Shown here: in pieces, positions 1 to 8,000 of the stretch
How the letters are laid out: each line of letters starts with the position of its first letter
Numbering within the stretch: the stretch's first letter is position 1
Origin: an uncultured Planctomycetaceae bacterium
Lineage (GTDB): Bacteria; Planctomycetota; Planctomycetia; Pirellulales; UBA1268
DNA length: 8,366 nt
Direction of reading: 5' to 3'
Assembly: GCA_903949225.1 (NCBI GenBank)
Contig: CAJAYZ010000240.1
Coordinates: 1 to 8,366 of the forward strand
Position numbers and translations under genes: made by a program
The notes under the pieces: generated by a model
Told to the model about the DNA's origin: nothing
The model's input: the letters and a program-made list of their open reading frames with translations, nothing else
Database searches by the model: none

Positions 1-1
1 A

Positions 2-340
2 CGCGACCTTGCCGAATCACTCACCTCGCCGGCCTTGTGGCGGTTCGTCGCGCGGCACGCTTCGATGTCGGCCTACGAACTCTACCGCTCCTTGAGCCGT
101 GGCGAATTCTGCCGCTCGCTTCAGAAGCTCGTTCCCGAGGTGTTGCCGCACGACCTCGCTCCCGGCGGGGCCGGCGTCCGGGCCCAGGCGATGTGGCCCG
201 ACGGGCGGCTCGTCGAAGACTTCCATTTCGTCCGCGGCGACGGGATCCTCCATGTCATCAATGCCCCCTCCCCCGCGGCCACCGCGAGCCTGGCGATCGG
301 CGAGCGGATCGTCGCCCAGATCGACGGCAATGCCGGCTGA
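2..340 (+). CDS. lhgO: L-2-hydroxyglutarate oxidase, C-terminal part (5' end outside window)
   Basis: This is the last 112 codons of an FAD-dependent oxidoreductase of the DAO/LhgO family. The frame is open from base 2 and stops at TGA 338-340. The family oxidises L-2-hydroxyglutarate, a side product of malate dehydrogenase and related enzymes, back to 2-oxoglutarate. The visible part matches the conserved C-terminus: a YRS-containing helix (YELYRSLSR), a LQKLVPE segment, the GVRAQA motif, a G-RLVEDF strand, and the hallmark NAPSPAATASLAIG near the end, which helps close the FAD site. The full protein is usually about 400 residues, so roughly three quarters lies upstream, including the N-terminal GxGxxG nucleotide-binding fold. 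An internal TTG at base 35 is not a credible start because conserved sequence continues through it. The RNA methyltransferase gene follows after 42 bases on the same strand. Recognition rests on family motifs and is strong. Confidence 0.9.
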   Translation, partial: RDLAESLTSPALWRFVARHASMSAYELYRSLSRGEFCRSLQKLVPEVLPHDLAPGGAGVRAQAMWPDGRLVEDFHFVRGDGILHVINAPSPAATASLAIGERIVAQIDGNAG

Positions 341-346
341 TACAAT
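341..346 (+). promoter_or_regulatory. Possible -10 box upstream of the methyltransferase gene
   Basis: TACAAT, directly after the lhgO stop codon, matches the sigma-70 -10 consensus at five of six bases. It lies about 36 bases before the ATG at 383, in the AT-richest spot of a GC-rich region. It overlaps the 8-base palindrome ACAATTGT (342-349). No convincing -35 element sits 16-18 bases upstream, and the upstream bases are lhgO coding sequence. This is a weak candidate; read-through from lhgO is equally plausible. Confidence 0.25.
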
Positions 347-382
347 TGTGGGATTCCGCAGGACTCCCTCCGCCGCTGCACC

Positions 383-1258
383 ATGATCCCGCACGACATC
401 ATCACGAGCACCGCCAATCCCCGCCTCCGGGAAGCCGCCCGGCTCCGTGAGGCCCCGGCCCGCCGCGACAGCAGCCTGACGCTCGTCGACGGCGGCCGCG
501 AGGTGCGCCGGGCGCTCGCCGCGGGCATCCATCTTGTGGACTTGTTTTTGGATGAATCGATCCTCGCCCGGGCCGATGCCGGCAGACACGATGCCGATGC
601 CACAGGCCTGCCGTCGGGAGCCGATCTCGACTCCTTTCTCGCCGAGGTCGTGGCTGGGGGCACGCGGATCACGCTCCTGTCGCGGCCAGCATTCGAGAAG
701 TTGGCCTTCGGCAGCCGCAACGAAGGCTGCGTCGGCGTTGTCCGCTTCTGCCCCGGCCCGCTCGCTGACTGGACGACGCTTGCCGACCGCCCAGTCCTGA
801 TCGTCGAGGGGGTCGAGAAGCCCGGAAATCTCGGTGCCATCCTCCGCACCGCCGATGCCGCCGGGCTCGCCGGCGTGATTGTCTGCGACGCGCGGACCGA
901 TCCTGCCAACCCGGCGGTCATCCGGGCGAGCCTCGGCACGGTCTTCTCCGTGAAGCTCTCGAGCGCCAACGTCGCAGAGACGATTCAGTGGTGCGCGAGC
1001 ACGCGCCGCCGCGTGATCGCCGCCCGCCCGCAGGGGTCGATCCCCTGGCACCGGGCACGGCTCGCCGGGCCGACCGCGATCCTCCTCGGCAGCGAAGCCC
1101 ACGGCATCTCCCCGGCCTGGGAGGCAGCGGCCGACGCCGGGAGGATCGCCCTCGAGTCGGTTCATCTCCCGATGCACGGCGCCGCCGATAGCCTCAATGT
1201 CTCGGCCACCGCCGCCGTTCTCGCCTACGAGAGCCTCCGTCAGGCTCAAGCTCATTGA
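383..1258 (+). CDS. TrmH/SpoU-family RNA 2'-O-ribose methyltransferase
   Basis: This 291-residue protein is an S-adenosylmethionine-dependent RNA methyltransferase of the SPOUT class, TrmH family, which methylates ribose 2'-OH groups in rRNA or tRNA. The N-terminal part (about residues 1-125) resembles the SpoU substrate-binding domain, opening with the typical ITSTANPRLREAARLR segment. That placement supports the ATG at 383 even though no clear Shine-Dalgarno precedes it. The catalytic domain (about 137-290) carries all three SpoU motifs. Motif 1 has Asn149 and Arg155 in KPGNLGAILRTADAAG. Motif 2 is LLGSEAHGIS (234-243). Motif 3 has Asn272 in LPMHGAADSLNVSATAA. These form the knotted SAM site, and Arg155 is the expected catalytic arginine, so the enzyme looks intact. 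Length is normal for two-domain members. The RNA target (for example an RlmB-like 23S site) cannot be read from sequence, so no symbol is given. The next gene starts about 50 bases downstream. Confidence 0.93.
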   Translation: MIPHDIITSTANPRLREAARLREAPARRDSSLTLVDGGREVRRALAAGIHLVDLFLDESILARADAGRHDADATGLPSGADLDSFLAEVVAGGTRITLLSRPAFEKLAFGSRNEGCVGVVRFCPGPLADWTTLADRPVLIVEGVEKPGNLGAILRTADAAGLAGVIVCDARTDPANPAVIRASLGTVFSVKLSSANVAETIQWCASTRRRVIAARPQGSIPWHRARLAGPTAILLGSEAHGISPAWEAAADAGRIALESVHLPMHGAADSLNVSATAAVLAYESLRQAQAH

Positions 1259-1308
1259 GCCCCACACCGCCCATCCCTCATCCCCGCTCCCACTCTTCCG
1301 AGGTCCCC

Positions 1309-2574
1309 GTGAACGACGGCTCCCCAACTGGATCGAGCGAACTCTGTGACAAGCTTGCCGCCACGGCCAAGGCACGTGGCCTGGAGGGGATGTTCGCCGA
1401 ACTCACCGCGTCGCTTGCCGCCCGGCAGCGTTGGCATTCCCTCTTCGATGCCCGGCTCATGGCGGCACGGGCCGCGCTCGGCCTGCCGCTGACCGGCGAT
1501 TCGCGGACGATCCCCGCGGAGAAGCAGGCGGCCCTCGAAGCCAAGTCGCTCGAAGCCTGCCGCGAAGTGGGCTGGCCGCTCGTCGACGAGGGGAAGGTGG
1601 CGGCTGGCTGGATGTATCTCCGCGCGGCAGTCGAGCCGGAGGAGATGGGAAGGCGGATGGCGGCGCTCGCCGAGCGGGTCGATATCGCCGCCCCGGGAGC
1701 CACCGATGACCAGCCGGCGACGGACGACAGCCCCGATGCCGCGCAGGCCGACGAAACGATTCAGGAGATCATCCATGTGGCGCTTTGGGAGGGAGTCGAT
1801 CCGGCTCTGGGCCTGAAGCTGCTCCTGTCCCGCAACGGCACCTGCAACACGATCACCGCCTACGAGCAGGCGGTCTCGCGACTCCCGGCGGCGCGGCAGC
1901 GGCCCGCGGCCGATCTCATCGTCGCCCATCTCCACCGCGAGGTGCTTGCCTCGCTCGTCCACGATCTCCACCGTCGTGGCATCCCCGTCGAGCCCGGCCC
2001 CGACGCCTCGCTCACCGGTGTCCTCGAGGTGGCCGGTGGACTGAAGGACGACCCGGCCGTCCATGTCGATGTCTCCCACCTCCAGTCGGTGCTGCGGATC
2101 GGCCGCGTCTGCACCGAGCACGTCACCCTCCGCCGTGCCTGGGAACTCGCCTCGTACGCCTGCCGCCTGCCGAAGGAGACGGTCTACGCGGGCGAGCCCC
2201 CGTTCGAGAACGTCGGTGAGTCCTCGAGGCTTTTCTACGGCGCCCAACTCGGGATCGAGGTTGAGCCAGCGATCGCCTTCTTCCGCAAGGCCGCGGTGCT
2301 TTCGAAGGTGGAGCAGGCGGGATCGCTGCCCGGCGACGTCCTCGTCCTCCTCCTCTGGCGGCTCGCCCGCCCCGCGGAGGCCCTCCATGCCGCGCTCGAC
2401 CGGCCGCGCGACGATGGCGGCCCGAGCCTCCTCCAAGCCACCGGGATGCTCCCGTCGCTGGTGGAGATGGCAGCAGCCTCCGGCGATTGGGGCCCGCTGC
2501 GGAAAGCCTGCAAGGAACACGGCGACGAGATCACGTTTGCCGCCACGCTCGCCGCTGAACATGCCGGCGCGTGA
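1309..2574 (+). CDS. Uncharacterised helical protein, probably planctomycete-specific
   Basis: This is a 421-residue protein with no domain I can name. I chose GTG 1309 because GAGG (1300-1303) sits five bases upstream as a plausible ribosome-binding site. An in-frame TTG at 1255 would overlap the methyltransferase stop codon and add 18 Pro/Ser/His-rich residues. No signal peptide or membrane segment is apparent, so it is probably cytoplasmic. The sequence looks mostly alpha-helical. It has an N-terminal helical part (to about residue 127, including FDARLMAARAALGLPL and a WMYLRAAVEPEEMGRRM segment), then an Asp/Ala/Pro-rich linker (about 128-148), then a C-terminal helical part starting with EIIHVALWEGVDP (153-165) and GTCNTITAYEQ (177-187). 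From memory, planctomycete genomes encode similar orphan proteins, some with a comparable 'EGV-P ... GTC-AIT' core, but I cannot verify this here. A repeat-type scaffold (TPR-like) is conceivable but no repeat is clear. GC-rich third codon positions and balanced composition favour this strand over the long antisense frame. Confidence 0.75.
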   Translation: MNDGSPTGSSELCDKLAATAKARGLEGMFAELTASLAARQRWHSLFDARLMAARAALGLPLTGDSRTIPAEKQAALEAKSLEACREVGWPLVDEGKVAAGWMYLRAAVEPEEMGRRMAALAERVDIAAPGATDDQPATDDSPDAAQADETIQEIIHVALWEGVDPALGLKLLLSRNGTCNTITAYEQAVSRLPAARQRPAADLIVAHLHREVLASLVHDLHRRGIPVEPGPDASLTGVLEVAGGLKDDPAVHVDVSHLQSVLRIGRVCTEHVTLRRAWELASYACRLPKETVYAGEPPFENVGESSRLFYGAQLGIEVEPAIAFFRKAAVLSKVEQAGSLPGDVLVLLLWRLARPAEALHAALDRPRDDGGPSLLQATGMLPSLVEMAAASGDWGPLRKACKEHGDEITFAATLAAEHAGA

Positions 2575-2580
2575 GCGGCG
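2550..2580. terminator. Possible hairpin at the convergent gene ends
   Basis: CGCCGCT (2550-2556) and AGCGGCG (2574-2580) form a perfect 7-base inverted repeat across the stop codon of the plus-strand gene, with a 17-base loop. The position between two converging genes suits a bidirectional transcription end. However, no T-run follows on either strand and the loop is long, so it may be chance in GC-rich sequence. Confidence 0.2.
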
Positions 2581-2607
2581 CTTGTATCTGCCAAGGCAAG
2601 AGAGCCG

Positions 2608-3234
2608 TCACTTCGTCGCGGGCGTCTGAGCGGCGGCCGTTTTGGCCGGCGCTGATTTCGCAGCCACTTGTCCCGCAGGCACCTGTCCCGCAGCCAAGGC
2701 CGGCCTGCAATCCCGGCACGACTGGCACTCACCGCAGCCGGCAGCCCGACGCTTCCATGGCCATGGGAAAAGCGTGAGGATGCAGTCGGGATGGCAGGGA
2801 TTGATCTTCTCAAGGCAGCTCGGCCCCCCGAACAGACAGCAGTTGATTTTGTTGCAGTCGTCGCAGGGGTTTTCGGTGATGTAGCCGACCTCCGCCGGGT
2901 CCATGTAGCCGCGCCCGGGGGGCAACTGCCACGGCGCGAGCAGGTCGGGGCCGCGGCTGACGCCGTTGCAGTCTTGCCAGCGGTTGCAGTTGCTGCACGG
3001 GTCGGGCCCACAGGGCTCCTCGGCGCGCGGCCCCCAGAAGCGAGGCCCGCATCCCTGGCTCCCGCAGGGCATCGTCTCCCCCAGCGGTGAGCGGAGAAAG
3101 CCCGGCTGCGGCCCGCAGTCGCGACACGGCCACGCCGAGGCCGACCGGGCCGGTCCGACAAGCAAGAGAACCACGACGGAGAGCACCGCGGAGGTGCATG
3201 CCAGGCGCCGCCCGGCGAAGCGGAGAGTGTTCAT
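2608..3234 (-). CDS. Secreted Cys-rich protein of unknown function
   Basis: This 208-residue protein begins at ATG 3232-3234 and stops at TGA 2608-2610. The N-terminus is a clear Sec signal peptide: basic residues (MNTLRFAGRR), a hydrophobic core (SAVLSVVVLLLVG), and a likely signal peptidase I site after ASA at residue 34. The mature part holds 19 cysteines in about 174 residues, several in short-spaced pairs: PCRDC at the new N-terminus, PCGSQGC, PCGPDPCSNC, NPCDDCNKINCC, NPCHPDC and CGECQSCRDC. It is also rich in Pro and Gly. The tail (about the last 30 residues) is an Ala/Pro/Lys/Gln low-complexity stretch with a duplicated GQVPA/GQVAA unit. No CxxCH haem motif is present, and the early Cys13 precedes the hydrophobic core, so it is not a lipoprotein. 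A disulfide-stabilised envelope protein or a metal binder are both possible. It lies 137 bases downstream of glgA on the same strand. No clear Shine-Dalgarno is seen. I do not recognise a family. Confidence 0.8.
   Translation of the reverse strand: MNTLRFAGRRLACTSAVLSVVVLLLVGPARSASAWPCRDCGPQPGFLRSPLGETMPCGSQGCGPRFWGPRAEEPCGPDPCSNCNRWQDCNGVSRGPDLLAPWQLPPGRGYMDPAEVGYITENPCDDCNKINCCLFGGPSCLEKINPCHPDCILTLFPWPWKRRAAGCGECQSCRDCRPALAAGQVPAGQVAAKSAPAKTAAAQTPATK
2629..2653 (+). terminator. Possible hairpin downstream of the plus-strand operon
   Basis: The arms AGCGGCGGCC (2629-2638) and GGCCGGCGCT (2644-2653) pair at nine of ten positions around a GTTTT loop. Read on the plus strand the hairpin lies 55 bases past the stop of the orphan gene and is followed by GATTTCG, which is only mildly T-rich. 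It sits inside the last codons of the convergent Cys-rich gene, so coding sequence could produce it by chance. It would be a terminator for the plus-strand operon, if it is one. Confidence 0.25.
2666..2695. repeat. Two tandem 15-base units in the Cys-rich gene
   Basis: ACTTGTCCCGCAGGC (2666-2680) is followed directly by ACCTGTCCCGCAGCC (2681-2695), with 13 of 15 bases identical. On the minus strand the pair encodes the repeated five-residue unit GQVPA/GQVAA at the start of the low-complexity C-terminal tail of the secreted Cys-rich protein. In-frame 15-base duplication is a likely origin. Confidence 0.6.
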
Positions 3235-3263
3235 GCCAGTCGGTATCGGCCGGCAGAACCGTC

Positions 3264-3289
3264 ACGCTCCGCTCATTCAGGACGAGCGT
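3264..3289. repeat. Inverted repeat upstream of the Cys-rich gene
   Basis: ACGCTC (3264-3269) and GAGCGT (3284-3289) are a 6-base inverted repeat with a 14-base spacer. An alternative pairing is CGCTC (3270-3274) with GAGCG (3284-3288). It lies in the 137-base gap 3235-3371 between the glgA stop and the Cys-rich gene start, 30-55 bases before the ATG. It could be a leader hairpin or an operator, or chance. I see no convincing promoter boxes or T-tract terminator elsewhere in this gap. Confidence 0.25.
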
Positions 3290-3371
3290 CAGGGATTTCC
3301 CAGACTACCCAGTCGTGGCAGGAAGCTGGATGGGACAGCGAGGTTTCCCGAGCCGCCGGGCCCCGTGGTCG

Positions 3372-4874
3372 TCATGGCACGCGGACGGGCGTCGGCGGAG
3401 CGGCCTGAACGCGCTGGTAGAGGTGGAGGTATTTCCGGGCACTGGCGTCCCACGACCAATCCTCGTGCATCACCCGGCGGACGAGCGTCTGCCAGCGGTC
3501 GGTGTCGGCGTGGAGCTCGAGCGCCCGCTCGACGGCGTGGGCGAGGGCGCCGCCATCGACGGCGGAGAATTGGAATCCGCTCGCCGTGCCGGATGCGAGC
3601 GCCTCCGGGGTGGCGTCGACGACGGTGTCGACAAGCCCGCCAGTGGCCCGGACGATCGGGATCGTGCCGTAGCGGAGGGCATAGAGCTGCGTCAGCCCAC
3701 AGGGCTCGTAGAGGCTCGGCATGAGGAGCATGTCGGCCGCCCCCTGGACGAGGTGCGCGAGCCCCTCATCGAAGCCGATGACAAGATCGATCGAGCCCGG
3801 GTACGAGGCCGCCAGCCGCCGCAGGCCATCTTCGGCCCGCGGATCGCCCGTCCCGAGAACGAGGAACCGAGCCCGCCCGCTGCCGGCCAAGCGTTCGAGG
3901 AGATCGAAGACGAGCCCGATCCCCTTCTGTTCGGCGAGCCGACCGACAAACGCGATCAGGGGGCGCGGATCGGGGGCGACATGGCCGAGCCGGGAGGCGA
4001 GCGCCGCCTTCGCGGCGTATTTCCCCTCGACGACGTCTGCCTCGCCGTAGGAGCGAGGGAGGTGGGGGTCGTTGCCGGGATCCCAGGCGTCGGTGTCGAT
4101 CCCGTTGACAATTCCCGCGAGCGAATCACCGCGCCCCGAGAGAACCCCCTCGAGGCTGCATCCGCCTGGGGCCGACTGGATCTCGCGGGCGTACGTCGGG
4201 CTCACGGTGCTCACCAAGTCGGCAAACACGATCCCCGTCTTGAGGAGGTTGAGTTGGCCGAAGTACTCCATCTGCTGCCAGTTGAAATACCGCCAATCGA
4301 TCCCCGTCAGGAGCATGTCCCAGTGCCAGAACACGCCCTGATAGGCCATGTTGTGGATCGTATGGAGCGTCCGCGCCCGGGCCAGCCTCGGCCACTGCGA
4401 GGCGAGCACCTTCTGGTAGGCGGGCACGAGGCCGGTCTGCCAGTCGTGGCTGTGAATGATGTCGCACGGTTCCTCGAAGCGGTTGGCCAGCTCGAGGACG
4501 GCGCGGGAAAAAAAGATGAACCGTTCAGAGTTGTCGGGGTAGTCCTCGGCGCCGCCGTAGAGCGTCGGCCGATCGAAGTAGGCATCGTTGCCGACGAGGT
4601 AGACGGTGACATCAGGCGTGCCGTCCCTCCCCGGCAGACGGGACTGAAAGATCTTCGCCTTCTGCTTCCTCGTCCCGACCGGCACATCGAACTCCCACCC
4701 CGTCGATTCGACCGGGAACCGGCGCGCCGAGAACGCCTCGCGGTGGGCGGGAATCACGACGGTGACATGGCAGCCGAGACGAGAGAGAGCCCCGGGGAGG
4801 GCGCCGACGACGTCGGCCAAGCCCCCGGTTTTGGCAAAGGGAGCCGCTTCGCTCGCCACCTGGAGGACACGCAT
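3372..4874 (-). CDS. glgA: Glycogen synthase (ADP-glucose type, GT5)
   Basis: This 500-residue protein transfers glucose from ADP-glucose to the non-reducing end of an alpha-1,4-glucan, building glycogen in the cytoplasm. It begins at ATG 4872-4874 with the canonical N-terminus MRVLQVASEAAPFAKTGGLADV, where KTGGL (15-19) binds the sugar nucleotide; this fixes the start. Other family landmarks follow: HSHDWQTGL (141-149), HNMAYQG (174-180), VSPTYA (224-229) and NGID (257-260) in the N-terminal Rossmann half. The C-terminal half has GRLAEQKG (Arg312 and Lys317, phosphate binding) and the retaining-GT signature around Glu390 (LYEPCGLTQLYALRYG). Length is close to the usual 480-500, with a short Pro-rich tail. 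Nothing essential is missing. It is 147 bases downstream of the cytochrome gene on the same strand, and other glycogen genes (glgB, glgC, glgP) are not in view. That gap (4875-5021) shows no strong promoter or terminator to my eye, and only a weak purine-rich stretch precedes the start codon. Confidence 0.96.
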   Translation of the reverse strand: MRVLQVASEAAPFAKTGGLADVVGALPGALSRLGCHVTVVIPAHREAFSARRFPVESTGWEFDVPVGTRKQKAKIFQSRLPGRDGTPDVTVYLVGNDAYFDRPTLYGGAEDYPDNSERFIFFSRAVLELANRFEEPCDIIHSHDWQTGLVPAYQKVLASQWPRLARARTLHTIHNMAYQGVFWHWDMLLTGIDWRYFNWQQMEYFGQLNLLKTGIVFADLVSTVSPTYAREIQSAPGGCSLEGVLSGRGDSLAGIVNGIDTDAWDPGNDPHLPRSYGEADVVEGKYAAKAALASRLGHVAPDPRPLIAFVGRLAEQKGIGLVFDLLERLAGSGRARFLVLGTGDPRAEDGLRRLAASYPGSIDLVIGFDEGLAHLVQGAADMLLMPSLYEPCGLTQLYALRYGTIPIVRATGGLVDTVVDATPEALASGTASGFQFSAVDGGALAHAVERALELHADTDRWQTLVRRVMHEDWSWDASARKYLHLYQRVQAAPPTPVRVP

Positions 4875-5021
4875 GGGCCGCCTACGTCTGCATGAGTCTC
4901 GGGATCCGCACCGATCGCTCCCAACTCTAGGTCAGGATTTCCGACCAGGAAGTTCGTCCGGAAGAAAACGGTCGTGCCGCCTCCGCCCGTATTTCCCGAT
5001 CGATCCCGACCAGCCCCTGGC

Positions 5022-8000
5022 TCACCGCTGCGCCCGGAGCGTCTCGAGCCAGGTGACGACATCGACGAGCTCCTCGGCCGAGAGCGTCGAGGCGAGATCG
5101 GCCGGCATCAGCGACACCGGCTGCCGGATCAGCTCCTCGAGATCGTCCCCCGCCACCGTTGCATCGACACCGTCAGCCCCTCGGATCACGATCTGCTGCG
5201 GCGTCTTCGAAACGAGGAGGCCGGTGATCGCCCGGCCGTCCTTCGTCAGCGCCGTCCAGGCCTCGTAGTTGTGGCTGATCGCCGCCGACGGGGCGAGGAT
5301 CGATTCGTAGAGCGCCTCGCGCGAGAGCTTGGCGCCGATTCCCGAGAGATCGGGGCCGACCATCTTCCCCTCCCCGTGAACGACATGGCACTTCGCACAC
5401 GTGCCGACTCCGGCGAAGACCGTCTTCCCCTTCTCAGCGCTGCCGCTGCGCTTGATGAGATCGGCAAGCGGCGGGAGCTTCTCTCCACCGCGTCCCTTGG
5501 GGAGCGGCAGCACGTCGGCCGCCGCCTGACGAATGTCGACCCACGGGCAAGCGGAGATGGCAAGCGCCGCCGCCTGCGGCAGCGTTCCGGTGAGCTCCCC
5601 CGCCTTGGCCATCGCCACGAGCCTGGCAGCCCCTCCTTGGGAGCGGGCCAGCCCACGGATCGCGGCCCCCTTGATCTCAGGGGAGGCCTCGGTCGAGCCG
5701 AGCGTCTCGAGCACGATGTCGAGCGCCGGCCCCTGGCCGCGGAGGCCACAGGCCGAAAGGAGGCGGGTGGCCTTGGTGACGGCCGGCGACACGGGGGTCT
5801 CCCCCTGGGCCGCTGCGCGACGGATATCGATCGTCTCATCCGAGGCCGTACTGGCCGCCGCGATCGCCGCGCGGACCGCATCGGCAGCCCCGAGATCGAG
5901 CGCCGACGCGAGCGCCGACACGGCCACGCCATCGGTCGTGCCGCCGGCGGCGGCAAGCTCGACAAGCTCAGCCTCGCGGCTTTTGATGCGGAAGCGCTGG
6001 ACGATGTCGACAAATGCTTGAGTGCCGGGCACCGCCGCAGCCGCCGCGGCGATCCGCTCGGCGAGCTTCCCCTCGACCCCGCCGGCCGGATCGATCCGCA
6101 GGACGAGTTCGGGGAGGATCACCTGGAGCTTTTCATCGGGAGCGTCGAGGCGGGTAACGAGATCGCGGATCGCCACCGCAGCCGCCGCGCTCTCCTGGAA
6201 GTCAAGCGCGCGGATGAGCGCGAGCGACTCCGACGTGCCGACCTGCGGATCGGCAAGGAGCTCGCAGATCAGCTTCGGCGACACCGCGGCCCGGCTCCGC
6301 CACACGATCTCGCGGCCGGCGGGAGTCTTCCAAGCGTCACCGACCGACGCCAGCCAGGCCGCAAGGCGGCCATCCCAAAGGCTCGTGTCGCCACGCCCCT
6401 GGGCGGCGATGCCGAGGGCCTCGAGCTCCCAGCGATCGCTTGCCGAGTGTGCCTTCGCGAGCTTTGCCCAGATGGCGTCAGCCCGCGTCCCTTCAACGCC
6501 GCGAAGCGCCACCGCCACTTCGCGACGGACCGCCGCCGACGGATCGGCCGCGAGCTTTTCAAGCGTGCCAATCGGGTCGGCGTCGGCCATGCGGGCCAAC
6601 CGCAGGCCGACGATGCGGTGGTTCTCATCCTTCGACCCAAGGAGTCTCGTCACGGTCGCGGGCCCCTTCCCGGGAATTCCCCCCAGCGCCCAGGCCAGAC
6701 GCGCGGCGTGGCGGCTGTCCGTGGGGCTTTCGAGCGCCTCCGCGAGGGCCTTGGCGGCCGCTTCCGGCTCCTTCGCGAGCCGCGCAAGCGCGGTGGCTCG
6801 CGTAGAGAGATTCGGGCTCGCCAGCGCCGCGACGGCGCCGGTCACCGAAGTGAGATCGGTCTTCGGCACCGACCAGACCGAGCCGGTAGGCGCGATCCGG
6901 TAGATCCGTCCCTTTTCGACATCCCCCATCCCGTGGCCGCCGACGCCCGGGTCATACCAGTCGGCGACGAAGATCGAGCCATCGGGGGCGACACAGACAT
7001 CGCTCGGCCGGAACCAGCGATCGGCCGAGCCGTCGGCGACGTTCTCACTCGTGGCGGCATAGCCCGCGCCATCGGCCTTCACGTGGTAGGCGCGGACGAC
7101 GTTCGGGCCGGCATCGCAATGGAGGAGCGAGCCGCGGAAGCGTTCGGGGAGGAGCGTTCCCTCGTAGACGCAGATCCCGGTCGGCGAGCCGGCGCCGGTC
7201 TGAAGGAGATTGGGAACGACGCCGGGATCGTTCAAGTGCCAGTGCCGCTTCGGGACTTCCGCTTCGAGATTCGTCCGCGGCACCTGCCAGCCTGCTCCGG
7301 TGCGCTCGTCGACGTAGCCGTAGTTGCCCCCCTCCATGACGAAGTTAATCCGCACCCCCTGGTTGCCGTCGTCGTCATTGTCGCTCTGCCAGAGCGCGCC
7401 GTAGGAATCGACCGCCACTTCGTAGTTGTTGCGGAAGTTGTTGCCGAGGACCTCGAAGTCGCTGCCGTCGGGATTGCAGCGGAACACCATCCCCTGTCGA
7501 TAGGGCTTGCCGCTATCGTTGACGACATTCCCCATCCGGTCGGTGATCGGCTTGCCTTCCTTGTCATGAACGGCGTGGCCGGTGTTGCCGAAGTTGAAAT
7601 ACCAGCGGCCGTCGGGGCCGACGGAGAAGGCATGGACGGAGTGGTCGTGCTGCGGGTCGCCGGTCTTCGTAAACAGCGACTCCTTCCGATCGGCGACGAG
7701 ATCGCCGTCGTCATCGTGGAACACGAACACGTCCGGGGCACACGACACGATCACCTTCCGCCCCGGCCCGTCGCCGATGACGCAGATCCCCAGCGCCGAA
7801 TCGACGTCGCGCCCCTGGTAGAAGACCTTCGAGGTGTCGGCGGCGCCATCGCCGTCGGTGTCCTCGAGGACGAGAATCCGGTCGCCGTCGGGCCGCGTGT
7901 CCTTGCGGCCGCGGTAGTTGGTGACTTCACACACCCACACCCGCCCCGAGGCGTCGATATCGATATCAGATGGGCTCGAGAGGAGCGGCTCGCCGGCGAA

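Noticed and set aside
17..1375. 452-codon open frame on the minus strand opposite lhgO and the methyltransferase
   Set aside because: It runs antisense across two genes with clear family motifs, is dominated by Gly, Ala, Arg, Asp and Glu in no recognisable order, and is typical of stop-poor antisense frames in GC-rich DNA.
1252..2562. 436-codon minus-strand open frame that mirrors the orphan gene codon for codon
   Set aside because: It shares codon boundaries with the plus-strand gene. Its translation is rich in Arg, Gly, Glu and His with no coherent hydrophobic pattern, whereas the plus strand has GC-rich third positions, helical patterning and a plausible ribosome-binding site. Because no family match fixes the strand, this rejection is a little less certain than the others.
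2235..3161. 308-codon minus-strand open frame covering the convergent junction
   Set aside because: It is out of frame with the Cys-rich gene, antisense to the orphan gene, and Arg/Ser/Ala-rich with no motif. The signal-peptide gene in the alternative frame explains the region better.
2608..3234. Reading the Cys-rich protein as a multihaem cytochrome or a lipoprotein
   Set aside because: There is no CxxCH motif, and the only early cysteine (residue 13) comes before the hydrophobic core of the signal peptide, not after it as a lipobox requires.
3087..4895. 602-codon plus-strand open frame, longer than glgA, opposite it
   Set aside because: glgA carries every expected catalytic motif on the minus strand. 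The antisense product is a charged Arg/Glu/Asp/Gly-rich sequence with no domain, and it spans the intergenic gap and part of the neighbouring gene, as a chance frame would.
4875..5021. Possible terminator or promoter between the cytochrome gene and glgA
   Set aside because: Only short stems (such as CCAG-GGG-CTGG near 5011-5021) and no T-run or paired -35/-10 boxes were found, so nothing here can be supported.
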